Of a DNA stretch of 64,000 nt, positions 44,083-53,858 are shown one piece after another. The notes under the pieces were generated by a model. It was not told the DNA's origin, ran no database searches, and worked only from the letters and a program-made list of their open reading frames with translations. Numbering within the stretch: the first letter of the stretch is position 1; each line of letters opens with the position of its first letter. Source of the DNA: Aromatoleum bremense (lineage in GTDB: Bacteria; Pseudomonadota; Gammaproteobacteria; Burkholderiales; Rhodocyclaceae); assembly GCF_017894365.1 (NCBI RefSeq), contig NZ_CP059467.1, positions 2,852,001-2,916,000 on the forward strand, given 5' to 3'. A program made the position numbers and the translations under genes.

Positions 44083-44997
44083 ATGCGTCTTGCCGGTCGC
44101 GTTGCAGCTCCAGTCATCTTGCTCCCCGTAGCTTCCGCTGCCGTCGCGCAGAGCATACCGAGCAAATTCAACCTCCCGCCGCCCGTCACGCCGATCGGCG
44201 CCCAGATCTACGACCTGCACAACCTGATGCTGATCATCTGCCTGGTGATCTTCGTCGCGGTGTTCGGCGTCATGTTCTGGGCGGTATTCCGGCATCGCAA
44301 GTCGCGCGGCGCGGTGGCGGCGAATTTCCACGAGAACACGTCGGTGGAGATCGCCTGGACGATCATCCCGGTGTTCATCCTGCTCGGGATGGCGTGGCCG
44401 GCGACGAAGACGGTGCTGGACATGAAGAACACCGCGGACCCCGACATCACGATCAAGGCCACCGGTTATCAGTGGAAATGGGGCTATGACTACCTGCAGG
44501 GCGAAGGCCAGGGGATCCGTTTCGTCTCGAACCTGTCGACGCCGCGCGACCAGATCGAGGGCGATGCGCCGAAAGGCGAGCATTACCTGCTCGAGGTCGA
44601 CAACCCGCTCGTCGTGCCGGTCGGCAAGCGCATCCGGGTGCTGACGACGGCCAACGATGTGATCCATTCGTGGTGGGTGCCGGCGTTCGGCGTCAAGCAG
44701 GATGCGATCCCCGGTTTCATCCGCGACGCGTGGTTCCGCGCCGATACCGAAGGCGTATATCGCGGCAACTGCGCCGAACTGTGCGGCCGCGACCACGGCT
44801 TCATGCCGGTCGAAGTGCACGTCGTGTCGCAGCAGGCTTACACCGAATGGGTCGCCCGCCAGCTTGCAGCAGGGGCGGCGGCGCCTGCCACGGGAGGCGC
44901 AACGGCGCAGGGCGCCACCCCGATGCCGGCCGCACCGGCTGCCGAAGAGGGGGCTGCGCAACCCGCCCCGGCGAACGCGGCCCCGGCAGGCAACTGA
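44083..44997 (+). CDS. coxB: Cytochrome c oxidase subunit II
   Basis: This subunit takes electrons from cytochrome c through the binuclear CuA centre. The 304 residues have a signal-like N-terminus, two membrane helices (about 45-70 and 88-110), and a periplasmic cupredoxin domain with [19 protein letters not shown] and [19 protein letters not shown] carrying the CuA Cys, His and Met ligands. A Pro/Ala-rich tail of about 45 residues ends the protein and contains no cytochrome c domain. It begins the oxidase operon; ctaD follows 65 bases later. Confidence 0.96.
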   Translation: MRLAGRVAAPVILLPVASAAVAQSIPSKFNLPPPVTPIGAQIYDLHNLMLIICLVIFVAVFGVMFWAVFRHRKSRGAVAANFHENTSVEIAWTIIPVFILLGMAWPATKTVLDMKNTADPDITIKATGYQWKWGYDYLQGEGQGIRFVSNLSTPRDQIEGDAPKGEHYLLEVDNPLVVPVGKRIRVLTTANDVIHSWWVPAFGVKQDAIPGFIRDAWFRADTEGVYRGNCAELCGRDHGFMPVEVHVVSQQAYTEWVARQLAAGAAAPATGGATAQGATPMPAAPAAEEGAAQPAPANAAPAGN

Positions 44998-45062
44998 ACG
45001 GCAGCACGAGCGCAGCAACCGGTCCGGGCCAGCAAGCCGGAGCGGAACGTCAAGGAGGCAGC

Positions 45063-46640
45063 ATGGCCGCGGTAACCCCCGATCAGTTGCACGACCACCA
45101 TCACGGCCCGACCGGGCTGATGCGCTGGGTCACGACGACGAATCACAAGGACATCGGCACGATGTACCTGATTTTCAGCTTCGTGATGTTCCTGTCCGGC
45201 GGCGTGCTGGCGCTGACGATCCGCGCCGAACTGTTCCAGCCCGGCCTGCAGATCGTCCAGCCGGAATTCTTCAACCAGCTGACGACGATGCATGGTCTGG
45301 TGATGATCTTCGGCGCGATCATGCCGGCCTTCGTCGGCTTCGCGAACTGGCAGATCCCGCTGATGGTCGGCGCCTGCGACATGGCCTTCGCGCGCATGAA
45401 CAACTGGAGCTTCTGGCTGCTGCCGCCGGCGGCGATCCTGCTGATCGGCTCGTTCTTCGTTCCCGGCGGCGCCACCGCGGCCGGCTGGACGATGTACGCG
45501 CCGCTGTCGGTGCAGATGGGCATCGGCCAGGACATGGCGATCTTCGCGGTGCACATCATGGGGATCAGCTCGATCATGGGCGCGATCAACATCGTCGTCA
45601 CGGTGCTGAACATGCGCGCGCCCGGCATGACCCTGATGAAGATGCCGCTATTCTGCTGGACATGGCTCATCACCGCCTATCTGCTGATCGCGGTGATGCC
45701 GGTGCTCGCCGGCGCGGTGACGATGGTGCTCACCGACCGGCACTTCGGTACGAGCTTCTTCAACGCCGCGGGCGGCGGCGACCCGGTGATGTACCAGCAC
45801 ATCTTCTGGTTCTTCGGCCACCCGGAGGTGTACATCATGATTCTCCCGGCCTTCGGCATCATCAGCCACATCATCCCGACGTTCGCCAGAAAACCGCTGT
45901 TCGGCTACGCGTCGATGGTGTACGCGCTTGCAGCGATCGCGATCCTGAGCTTCTCGGTGTGGGCGCACCACATGTTCACGACCGGCATGCCGGCCGTCGG
46001 GCAGCTGTTCTTCATGTACGCGACGATGCTGATCGCGGTGCCGACGGGCGTGAAAGTGTTCAACTGGGTCGCGACGATGTGGCGCGGTTCGATGAGTTTC
46101 GAGCCACCGATGCTGTGGGCGGTCGGGTTCATCCTGGTGTTCACGATCGGCGGCTTCACCGGCCTGATCGTCGCGGTCGCGCCGATCGACATCCAGGTGC
46201 AGGACACCTATTACGTCGTCGCGCATTTCCACTACGTGCTGGTGGCCGGCAGCCTGTTTGCGCTGTTCGGTGGCGCGTACTACTGGCTGCCGAAATGGAC
46301 CGGCCACATGCCTGACGAGCGGCTCGGCAAAATCCACTTCTGGTGCTCGATGGTGTTCTTCAACATTGCGTTCTTCCCGATGCATTTCCTCGGGCTCGCC
46401 GGCATGCCGCGGCGCATCCCGGACTACGCGCTGCAGTTTGCCGATTTCAACATGCTCGCGACGATCGGCGCGTTCGGCTTCGGTCTGTCGCAACTGATCT
46501 TCATCGTCGTCGCAGTGAAATGCGTGCGGGGCGGCGCAAAGGCGGCGGCGCGTGCGTGGGAGGGCGCCGACGGGCTGGAATGGACGGTGCCGTCGCCGGC
46601 GCCGTACCACACCTTCGAGGAAGCACCGGTCGTGAGGTGA
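45063..46640 (+). CDS. ctaD: Cytochrome c oxidase subunit I
   Basis: This is the catalytic heme a / heme a3-CuB subunit, which reduces O2 and pumps protons. The 525 residues form about 12 membrane helices with the heme a ligand in [10 protein letters not shown], the CuB ligand and cross-linked Tyr in [18 protein letters not shown] in WAHHMF, and [13 protein letters not shown] with the remaining heme ligands. AAGGAGG precedes the ATG at 45063, which also fits the usual His-rich N-terminus. It overlaps the next small gene by one base. Confidence 0.97.
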   Translation: MAAVTPDQLHDHHHGPTGLMRWVTTTNHKDIGTMYLIFSFVMFLSGGVLALTIRAELFQPGLQIVQPEFFNQLTTMHGLVMIFGAIMPAFVGFANWQIPLMVGACDMAFARMNNWSFWLLPPAAILLIGSFFVPGGATAAGWTMYAPLSVQMGIGQDMAIFAVHIMGISSIMGAINIVVTVLNMRAPGMTLMKMPLFCWTWLITAYLLIAVMPVLAGAVTMVLTDRHFGTSFFNAAGGGDPVMYQHIFWFFGHPEVYIMILPAFGIISHIIPTFARKPLFGYASMVYALAAIAILSFSVWAHHMFTTGMPAVGQLFFMYATMLIAVPTGVKVFNWVATMWRGSMSFEPPMLWAVGFILVFTIGGFTGLIVAVAPIDIQVQDTYYVVAHFHYVLVAGSLFALFGGAYYWLPKWTGHMPDERLGKIHFWCSMVFFNIAFFPMHFLGLAGMPRRIPDYALQFADFNMLATIGAFGFGLSQLIFIVVAVKCVRGGAKAAARAWEGADGLEWTVPSPAPYHTFEEAPVVR

Positions 46641-46762
46641 TGAGAAACATGGCAAGGGATCCGCGCCGCTCGGCCAACGTCCGCACCGCACTGGTGCTGG
46701 CGGCGCTCGCCCTCGCGTTCTTCATCGCCGTCATCCTCAAGTACGGAGTGTTCGCGCGATGA
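46640..46762 (+). CDS. Small cytochrome oxidase assembly protein
   Basis: A 40-codon frame starts in the ctaD stop (TGATG) and ends in the ctaG start (ATGA). It encodes a charged N-terminus and one membrane helix ([22 protein letters not shown]). Small single-span proteins of this size between subunit I and CtaG are a known feature of betaproteobacterial oxidase operons. The double coupling makes it convincing despite its length. Its exact role is not established. Confidence 0.82.
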   Translation: MRNMARDPRRSANVRTALVLAALALAFFIAVILKYGVFAR

Positions 46763-47316
46763 GCATGATTGCTGCCGAGAACCGCCGGCTGCTGTTCCGC
46801 CTCGCGCTGGCGGCAGTGGTGATGTTCGGCTTCGGCTTCCTGCTCGTGCCGTTCTACGAAAAGATCTGCGAGGTCGCCGGCGTCAACAACCTGCTGCGGC
46901 CGGACCGCGTCGCGAACTCGCAGGTGGACGCCTCGCGCACGATCACCGTGCAGTTCGATGCCAACACCCACGACCTGCCGTGGCGCTTTCGCCCGCTGCA
47001 GGCGGCCGTGAAGGTCCACCCCGGCGAACTGGTGACGATCGCGTACGAAGTGTCGAACACCCGCGACGAGCCGGTCACCGGACAGGCCGTGCCGAGCTAC
47101 GGGCCGCAGCGCGCGGGGAAGTTCTTCCGCAAGCTGGACTGCTTCTGCTTCACGCAGCAGACGCTCCAGGCTGGCGAAAAGCGCACGATGCCGGTCGCCT
47201 TCGTCGTCGATGCCGAGCTGCCTGCCGAAATCACGACGATCACGCTGTCTTATACCTTCTTCGAGATCGCGGGTCGGCGGGTGGTCGGCGCGCCCGGAGG
47301 CGGAGCCGCGTCTTGA
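46759..47316 (+). CDS. ctaG: Cytochrome c oxidase assembly protein CtaG/Cox11
   Basis: This membrane-anchored copper chaperone delivers copper to CuB of subunit I. The 185 residues have one N-terminal membrane helix (about 12-33) and a periplasmic immunoglobulin-like domain with the copper-binding LDCFCFTQQ near residue 132. The ATG overlaps the preceding stop by four bases. Length is normal for Cox11. It lies directly after subunit I and before the DUF2970 gene. Confidence 0.95.
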   Translation: MSMIAAENRRLLFRLALAAVVMFGFGFLLVPFYEKICEVAGVNNLLRPDRVANSQVDASRTITVQFDANTHDLPWRFRPLQAAVKVHPGELVTIAYEVSNTRDEPVTGQAVPSYGPQRAGKFFRKLDCFCFTQQTLQAGEKRTMPVAFVVDAELPAEITTITLSYTFFEIAGRRVVGAPGGGAAS

Positions 47317-47564
47317 GCGATGAGCGGGACGACGGCGCATTGCCGGGGCCGGGGCCGGAACCGCGGGGCGAGCCGCGCCGGGCCGGTTTCTGGGCGACGT
47401 TCAGGGCCGTGCTGTGGTCGTTTCTCGGTGTGCGGCGGCACGACGCCTACCACCGCGACGCCACTTCGCTGGACCCGAAACTGGTCGTCGCGGTCGGGCT
47501 GCTGGCGGGATTGCTGTTCGTGCTCGGCCTCGTCACGGTCGTGCACTTCGTCGTCGGAGCATAG
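47313..47564 (+). CDS. DUF2970-type small membrane protein
   Basis: The 83-residue product has a Pro/Gly/Glu-rich start, then FWATFRAVLWSFLGVRRHDAYHRD and one C-terminal membrane helix (LVVAVGLLAGLLFVLGLVTVVHFVVG), the layout of the DUF2970 family found next to oxidase genes in betaproteobacteria. The start is probably the TTG at 47313, which overlaps the ctaG stop (TTGA). Its function is unknown; an assembly role is inferred from position. Confidence 0.78.
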   Translation: MSDERDDGALPGPGPEPRGEPRRAGFWATFRAVLWSFLGVRRHDAYHRDATSLDPKLVVAVGLLAGLLFVLGLVTVVHFVVGA

Positions 47565-47582
47565 AAGGCCTGGGAGGCAGTC

Positions 47583-48434
47583 ATGACGCACACGCTGGAC
47601 AAATACTTCGTGCCGGAGCCGTCGAAGTACCCGATCTTCGGCTCGATTGCGCTGCTGCTGTCCGCGTCCGGCGCGGTGATGTGGCTGAACAGGATCGGCG
47701 CCGGGCGATGGGTGCTGTTCCTCGGCGCAGCGACCCTCGTCTACATGCTGTTCGGCTGGTTCGGACAGGTGATCCGCGAATCCCAGAGCGGCAAGTACGG
47801 CAAGCAGGTCGACCGCTCGTTTCGCTGGTCGATGGGCTGGTTTATTTTTTCGGAGGTGATGTTCTTTGCCGCGTTCTTCGGCGCGCTGTTCTACGCCCGC
47901 GTGCTGAGCGTGCCGTGGCTTGCGAGCGGCGCGAACGAGGCATTGATCTGGCAGGGTTTCACCGGCGCCTGGCCGTCCGACGGCCCCTATCTGGTGGACC
48001 CTTTCACGCCGATGGGCGCCTGGGGCATCCCGGCGCTGAACACGCTGATCCTTCTGTCATCAGGCGCGACGCTGACGTGGGCGCATTACGGCCTGCTGAA
48101 AGACAATCGCAGCCAGCTCAAGATCGGCCTGCTGGTGACGATCCTGCTCGGCGTGACGTTCCTCGGCTTCCAGATCTACGAATACGTCCACGCCTACCAG
48201 GAACTCAATCTGCAGCTCGACACCGGCATCTACGGCTCGACCTTCTTCATGCTGACCGGCTTCCACGGCCTGCATGTGACGATCGGCGCGATCATGCTGA
48301 CGGTGACGCTCGGCCGCGTGCTCGCCGGCCACTTCAGTCCGGAGCACCATTTCGCCTTCGAGGCGACCGCGTGGTACTGGCACTTTGTCGACGTCGTGTG
48401 GCTGATGCTGTTCGTCGTCGTGTATTGGCTATGA
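47583..48434 (+). CDS. ctaE: Cytochrome c oxidase subunit III
   Basis: This core membrane subunit stabilises the catalytic centre and lies near the oxygen path. The 283 residues form seven helices with FRWSMGWFIFSEVMFFAAFFGALFYAR, NTLILLSSGATLTWAHYGL, and the closing FEATAWYWHFVDVVWLMLFVVVYW. GGGAGG precedes the ATG. It ends the subunit block; its stop overlaps the end of the opposite-strand DUF2909 gene by six bases. Confidence 0.96.
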   Translation: MTHTLDKYFVPEPSKYPIFGSIALLLSASGAVMWLNRIGAGRWVLFLGAATLVYMLFGWFGQVIRESQSGKYGKQVDRSFRWSMGWFIFSEVMFFAAFFGALFYARVLSVPWLASGANEALIWQGFTGAWPSDGPYLVDPFTPMGAWGIPALNTLILLSSGATLTWAHYGLLKDNRSQLKIGLLVTILLGVTFLGFQIYEYVHAYQELNLQLDTGIYGSTFFMLTGFHGLHVTIGAIMLTVTLGRVLAGHFSPEHHFAFEATAWYWHFVDVVWLMLFVVVYWL

Positions 48435-48629
48435 ACCGAGGCGCTGCGTGATCAGCCCCGACGCGAACCCCGCCATCAGCAGCACGAACAGCGCGATCGA
48501 CAGCGCGACGCGCAGCGCAAGCGCATGCACGGTGCGCCGGCCCTTGCCCTGGTCGCGCAGCAGGAACACCAGCGCCGACGCGAGGCTGCCGACGATGAGC
48601 ACCAGAAAGACGATCACGACGACGTGCAT
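48429..48629 (-). CDS. DUF2909 twin-helix membrane protein, antisense within the oxidase operon
   Basis: The 66-residue product consists of two membrane helices (HVVVIVFLVLIVGSLASALVFLL and LSIALFVLLMAGFASGLIT) joined by a short basic loop. This is the DUF2909 twin-transmembrane pattern seen beside oxidase genes. It lies on the opposite strand between ctaE and surf1. GGAG lies upstream of the ATG at 48629. Function unknown. Confidence 0.8.
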   Translation of the reverse strand: MHVVVIVFLVLIVGSLASALVFLLRDQGKGRRTVHALALRVALSIALFVLLMAGFASGLITQRLGS

Positions 48630-48689
48630 GACGGGACTCCGGCGAGCTGGCGAAGAGTTCCATTCTGGTCGAAACGGACGGCGGCGGCG

Positions 48690-49382
48690 ATGATTTTCGA
48701 CCGCTTTCATCCGCTGCCGCTGATCGCCGGCGTCGCGCTAGCGCTGCTGACCGCGCAGCTCGGCAACTGGCAGCTGGGCCGGGCGGCCGAGAAGACCGCG
48801 CTGCAGGCGCGCATCGAATCCGCGGCTGCCACCGCCCCGGTTTCGCCTTCGGCATCGATGCAGATGGCCGAATGGCAGCCGGTCCGCCTGCACGGCGAAT
48901 GGAGCCCGGCAGCGACGATTTATCTCGACAACCGCGTCCATCGCGGCCGTGCAGGCTACGAAGTCCTGACACCGCTGCGCCTGGAAGGCGATGCGGGCTG
49001 GGTGCTGGTGAATCGCGGCTGGATCGCGGCGGGCGCGGACCGCGCCGTATTGCCCGATGCGGCGCCCGCGGCGGGGAGCGTGAACCTTGCCGGTATCGTC
49101 CGCATGCCGCAGGTCGACCCCTTCACCCTTGCACCGGAGGCTGCGCAGGGGCGAGTCTGGCAGTACCTCGACATGGAGCGCTATCGCGCGCTGTCGGGGC
49201 TCGCGGTGCGCGACTGGATCGTCCAGCAGACCTCGGCTGCCGCCGATGGACTGCAGCGCGACTGGCCGCGACCGGACGCCGGCATCGACCGCCACCGCGG
49301 CTATGCGCTGCAGTGGTACTCGCTCGCCGGATTGTCGCTGGTGATGACCGGCGTGTATGTCTTCAGGAGGCTCAGGCCGTGA
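48690..49382 (+). CDS. SURF1-family oxidase assembly protein
   Basis: The 230-residue protein has membrane helices at both ends (about 10-28 and 205-224) around a periplasmic domain, as in SURF1/Shy1, which helps insert heme A into subunit I. Typical segments are LGNWQLGRAAEKTALQARI, VRLHGEWSPAATIYLDNR and GWVLVNRGWI. The ATG at 48690 gives the family N-terminus. It overlaps the next gene by four bases (GTGA). Confidence 0.92.
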   Translation: MIFDRFHPLPLIAGVALALLTAQLGNWQLGRAAEKTALQARIESAAATAPVSPSASMQMAEWQPVRLHGEWSPAATIYLDNRVHRGRAGYEVLTPLRLEGDAGWVLVNRGWIAAGADRAVLPDAAPAAGSVNLAGIVRMPQVDPFTLAPEAAQGRVWQYLDMERYRALSGLAVRDWIVQQTSAAADGLQRDWPRPDAGIDRHRGYALQWYSLAGLSLVMTGVYVFRRLRP

Positions 49383-49948
49383 CGCAACGCAGTGCAAAAC
49401 TCACGCTCGCCGCGCTTGTGCTGGTATGCACCCTTCCTGTTGCGGCGTCGTATTTCGCCTATTACGTGTGGCAGCCGCAGGGCCAGGTGAATTACGGCGA
49501 GTTGATTCCGCCCGCGCCACTGCCCGACGCGGTTTTCCCCGGCGTGGCCGGCCAGCCGCCGTTCGGACGAGAGGCGGTGGACGGCCGCTGGACGCTCGTC
49601 TATGCCGGCTCCGGCGCCTGCGGGGCCGATTGTGAACGGGCTTTGTACGCGGTGCGCCAGTCGCGTCTCGCGCAGGGCAAGGAGATGACGCGCGTCGCGC
49701 GCCTGTGGCTCGTCACCGACAACGTCGATCCGCCGGCGGCGCTGCTCGGCCGGCACGACGGGCTGCGTGTCGCGCGCGGCAACTCGCCGTGGCTCGTCCG
49801 CTTTCCCGGCGCGGCGCGGGGCGTTCATGTGTTCCTGGTCGATCCGCTGGGCAACGTGATGATGCGTTTCCCTGTCCCGACGGACATCAAGGGAGTGATC
49901 AAGGACCTGGAGCGCCTGCTCAAGTATTCCGGGCTCGGGCGGGGGTGA
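49379..49948 (+). CDS. SCO-like thioredoxin-fold membrane protein of the oxidase operon
   Basis: The 189-residue product (GTG start in the surf1 stop) has one N-terminal helix (LTLAALVLVCTLPVAASYFAYYV) and a periplasmic thioredoxin-like domain. A CxxxC pair sits in GACGADCERAL near residue 82, and HVFLVDPLGNVMMRFP is near 160. This resembles SCO proteins, but the strict CxxxCP motif and metal His are not evident. It probably takes part in oxidase assembly or redox maintenance of CuA; this is inferred from position. Confidence 0.72.
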   Translation: MTQRSAKLTLAALVLVCTLPVAASYFAYYVWQPQGQVNYGELIPPAPLPDAVFPGVAGQPPFGREAVDGRWTLVYAGSGACGADCERALYAVRQSRLAQGKEMTRVARLWLVTDNVDPPAALLGRHDGLRVARGNSPWLVRFPGAARGVHVFLVDPLGNVMMRFPVPTDIKGVIKDLERLLKYSGLGRG

Positions 49949-49985
49949 CGAGGTGCGCGCCGCGAACGCTGCCGAGGAGGCACCG

Positions 49986-51023
49986 ATGACGCTCTACCGC
50001 CGCCTGGTGCTGGCCGCGCTGGCGCTGACGACGCTGGTGGTCGTGTTCGGCGCCTATGTGCGGCTCTCCGACGCCGGCCTCGGCTGTCCGGACTGGCCCG
50101 GATGCTACGGCCGCCTCACGCCGCACCACGCCGCGGCGGACATCCTGCAGACGCACGCGGCCGATCCGCACGGGCCGGTGAGCCTGCCCAAGGCGTGGAA
50201 GGAGATGATCCACCGCTACCTTGCCGCGAGCCTCGGGCTGTTGATCGTTGCGATCGCCGTGCTCGCGTGGCGCAGGCGCGATGACCCGGCGAGTTCGCCA
50301 CGGGTCGCCGCTGGGCTCGTCGGCCTCGTGATCTTCCAGGGATTGCTCGGTAAATGGACCGTCACGCTGCTGCTCAAGCCGGCGATCGTCACCGCGCATC
50401 TGCTCGGCGGGCTGGCGACGCTGGGATTGCTCGCATGGCTTGCGCTGAAGGCGTCGCGAAGGCCGCACGTTGCCGTGTCGCGCGGCCTGCTGGGCGCGGC
50501 GCGCTTCGCGTTCGTGCTGCTCGCGGTCCAGATCATGCTCGGCGGCTGGACCAGCACGAATTACGCGGCGCTCGCATGCAGCGATTTTCCTGCGTGCCAG
50601 GGGAGCTTCTGGCCGCCCGCGGACTACACCGGGGCATTCCAGGTCGTGCGCGAACTCGGCATGACTGCCGATGGCGAGATCCTGTTGTTTGCCGCGCTGA
50701 CGGCGATCCACTGGTCACACCGGATCGGGGCTGCGCTCACCGCGCTGGCGCTGTCCCTGCTCGCGTGGGCGTTGTTCCGGCGTCGGGCGACGCGGGTGGC
50801 GGGGTTGGCGCTGTTTGCCGTGCTCGCGCTGCAGACGGCGCTCGGCGTGGCGAATGTCCTGCTCAGCCTGCCGCTGCCGCTTGCCGTCGCGCACAACGCG
50901 GGCGCGGCGCTGCTGGTCAGCGTGATGGTGACGATCAACTACCGGATGCGCGCCATGCCCCGGCTGGCCGCAGTGGGGAGAAGCGAACATGAGCGTCCTG
51001 AACACAAGAACTCTTACGCTTGA
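49986..51023 (+). CDS. ctaA: Heme A synthase
   Basis: This membrane monooxygenase converts heme O to heme A. The 345 residues form eight helices with the heme-binding His residues in [12 protein letters not shown] near residue 75, [11 protein letters not shown] near 140, [11 protein letters not shown] near 240 and [11 protein letters not shown] near 305. GAGGAGG lies six bases before the ATG at 49986. The last 35 bases overlap the start of ctaB, an unusually long overlap for this operon. Confidence 0.95.
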   Translation: MTLYRRLVLAALALTTLVVVFGAYVRLSDAGLGCPDWPGCYGRLTPHHAAADILQTHAADPHGPVSLPKAWKEMIHRYLAASLGLLIVAIAVLAWRRRDDPASSPRVAAGLVGLVIFQGLLGKWTVTLLLKPAIVTAHLLGGLATLGLLAWLALKASRRPHVAVSRGLLGAARFAFVLLAVQIMLGGWTSTNYAALACSDFPACQGSFWPPADYTGAFQVVRELGMTADGEILLFAALTAIHWSHRIGAALTALALSLLAWALFRRRATRVAGLALFAVLALQTALGVANVLLSLPLPLAVAHNAGAALLVSVMVTINYRMRAMPRLAAVGRSEHERPEHKNSYA

Positions 51024-51903
51024 TCGCCATGCCGCCGGCCGGCGGCTGCATGCGTTCTACGTGCTGACGAAACCGCGCGTCAATACGCTGATCGTGTTTT
51101 GCGCGGTGATCGGGATGTTCCTCGCCGTGCCCGACGGGCTGCCGGATCCGAAGAGCGTCATTTTCGCGACGCTGGGTATCGCCTTCGTCGCCGGCGCCGC
51201 AGCGGCGATGAACTGCCTCATCGAAGCCCACATCGACGCCCGCATGGCGCGCACCCGCCACCGCCCGCTGCCCCGCGGCGAACTGGCGCCGGCCGAAACA
51301 CTGCTTTTTGCCGGCGTGCTCGGCGGCACCGGGCTGACGGTGCTGTACCAATGGGTGAATCCGCTGACGATGTGGCTGACGCTCGCGACTTTCGTCGGTT
51401 ACGCCGTCGTCTATACAGTCCTGCTCAAGCCGCGCACGCCGCAGAACATCGTGATCGGGGGCGCATCCGGCGCAATGCCGCCGGTGCTCGGCTGGGCCGC
51501 CGTCACCGGCGAGGTCAGCGCCGACGCCCTGTTGCTGTTCCTGATCATCTTCGCCTGGACGCCGCCGCATTTCTGGGCGCTGGCGCTCTATCGCAGCGCC
51601 GACTATGCGCGCGCCGGCCTGCCGATGCTGCCGGTGACCCACGGGCCGGAATTCACCCGCCTGTCGGTGCTGCTCTACACCTGCATCCTGTTCGGCGTCA
51701 CGCTGCTGCCGTTCGCCACGCGAATGAGCGGTCCGCTGTATCTCGTCTGCGCCATCGCGCTGGGCGTCGGCTTCCTGCGCCATGCGTGGCGCCTGTACGC
51801 ACACTACAGCGACGCGTTCGCGCGGCGCACGTTCCGCTTCTCGATCCTGTATCTGTTCTTGCTCTTCGCGGCGCTCCTGGCGGATCATTACCTCCCGTTC
51901 TGA
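50989..51903 (+). CDS. ctaB: Protoheme IX farnesyltransferase (heme O synthase)
   Basis: This prenyltransferase adds farnesyl to heme B to give heme O, the substrate of CtaA. The 304 residues have about nine helices and the family motif [21 protein letters not shown] with the Asp/Arg substrate residues near 75-90, then [23 protein letters not shown] and [28 protein letters not shown] precedes the ATG at 50989, within the end of ctaA. Confidence 0.96.
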   Translation: MSVLNTRTLTLDRHAAGRRLHAFYVLTKPRVNTLIVFCAVIGMFLAVPDGLPDPKSVIFATLGIAFVAGAAAAMNCLIEAHIDARMARTRHRPLPRGELAPAETLLFAGVLGGTGLTVLYQWVNPLTMWLTLATFVGYAVVYTVLLKPRTPQNIVIGGASGAMPPVLGWAAVTGEVSADALLLFLIIFAWTPPHFWALALYRSADYARAGLPMLPVTHGPEFTRLSVLLYTCILFGVTLLPFATRMSGPLYLVCAIALGVGFLRHAWRLYAHYSDAFARRTFRFSILYLFLLFAALLADHYLPF

Positions 51904-51935
51904 TCCCGCTGCTGTTGCAGCCCGCCGACGTCCCG

Positions 51936-52523
51936 ATGCTACGCACCCTGATCCTCGCGACCGCGCTTGCGCTCGCGGGCTGTACCGATTCCTCCGCACC
52001 CAAGCCTTCTTTCCACGCCACGGACATCACCGGTGCCGAATACGGCAGCACCTTTTCGCTGACCGACCACCACGGCACCCCGCGCACGCTGGCGGACTTC
52101 CGCGGCAAGGTTGTGACGATGTTCTTCGGCTATACGCAATGCCCGGACGTCTGCCCGACGACGCTGTCGACGATGAGCGAAGTGATGCGCCAGCTCGGGC
52201 CGGACGCCGAGCGCGTGCAGGTGCTGTTCGTCACCGTCGACCCCGAGCGCGACACACAAGCGCTGCTCGCGAACTACGTTCCGCAGTTCGACGCGCGCTT
52301 CCTCGGCTTGTATGGCGATGCCGCCCAGACGCAGGCGGTGGCGAAGGATTTCCGCGTTTTCTACCAGAAAAGCGGCGATATCGAAGGCGCGAACTACACC
52401 GTCGATCATGTTGCCGGGACCTATGTCTTCGATCCGGCAGGGCGGTTGCGCCTGTATGTGAAGCACGGAGAATCCGCCGAAAACATCGCGGCGGACATCA
52501 GGGCGTTGCTGCCGCCGAAGTGA
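51936..52523 (+). CDS. SCO1/SenC-family copper chaperone lipoprotein
   Basis: The 195-residue protein begins with a lipoprotein signal (lipobox ALAGC at about residues 12-16) and a thioredoxin fold with FGYTQCPDVCPTTL near residue 68, the CxxxCP copper motif, and the partner His in YTVDHVAGTYVF near 155. SCO proteins load copper into CuA of subunit II. It ends the oxidase/assembly operon; rpoH is convergent after 42 bases. Confidence 0.93.
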   Translation: MLRTLILATALALAGCTDSSAPKPSFHATDITGAEYGSTFSLTDHHGTPRTLADFRGKVVTMFFGYTQCPDVCPTTLSTMSEVMRQLGPDAERVQVLFVTVDPERDTQALLANYVPQFDARFLGLYGDAAQTQAVAKDFRVFYQKSGDIEGANYTVDHVAGTYVFDPAGRLRLYVKHGESAENIAADIRALLPPK

Positions 52524-52565
52524 CGGGTCCCCCGGCGTGAGGCCGCATGCTCGCGCCTCCGGCTC

Positions 52566-53417
<852 letters not shown>

Positions 53418-53444
53418 ATGTACGGGTCCTCCTCGAAACCAATG

Positions 53445-53471
53445 TTAGCACTCATGGCCTGAGAGTGCTAA
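53445..53471 (-). promoter_or_regulatory. CIRCE element (HrcA operator) of rpoH
   Basis: TTAGCACTC at 53445-53453, nine spacer bases, and GAGTGCTAA at 53463-53471 match the CIRCE consensus perfectly. HrcA bound here would repress rpoH until heat titrates HrcA onto unfolded protein or otherwise inactivates it. hrcA is not in the window. Confidence 0.93.
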
Positions 53472-53742
53472 GCGCATGCCCGAGTTCCGGTGGCGGGCAT
53501 CCGGCATTGGGGTGTGCCGCACCGGCGGCGCCATGTCCGTGGCGCCGAAAATCTTTGCCGTCTGCCGGTTTCGCCGGACTCCGCAGGCATGCGCATCACG
53601 TTGCGTCCGCAGTGCAGCAATGCCGAAGGTATATGCCCGGCGCGCCCTCGGAAAAGGGCTGCAATGCCCGAGTGTGCCGCATCGGGTATCCATGTTGCGT
53701 CGGTGCAACATCTTTTGCCGGCAGGGTGCATTCCGGCCCTGC
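53472..53742. other. Hairpin-rich intergenic region between rpoH and the porin
   Basis: No credible gene is seen in this stretch. It contains a 7-bp stem (53476-53482 with 53494-53500) and an 8-bp stem (53526-53533 with 53540-53547), neither followed by T runs. It could be part of a long rpoH 5' leader or encode a small RNA; nothing in the sequence decides this. Confidence 0.4.
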
Positions 53743-53747
53743 TTGAC

Positions 53748-53777
53748 TTGCGCCTGCATGCTCCCGTTTTGTACAAT
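53748..53777 (+). promoter_or_regulatory. Candidate porin promoter
   Basis: TACAAT at 53772-53777 matches five of six bases of a -10 element. TTGCGC at 53748-53753 lies 18 bases upstream, and a better -35-like TTGACT (53743-53748) is too distant at 23 bases. A start near 53785 would give a 5' leader of about 75 bases with a strong Shine-Dalgarno. Confidence 0.5.
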
Positions 53778-53858
53778 CGCTTCAACTTCTCGCTTGAGAG
53801 GTAAGTCGGGCCGTGGTGGATTCCCCGGTCTCAGCTTCAAATTAGAGGAGAAACATAC

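Noticed and set aside
49379..49948. Calling this gene a true SCO copper chaperone
   Set aside because: The CxxxCP motif and the distal metal His are not evident, unlike in the gene at 51936-52523; only the fold and position agree.
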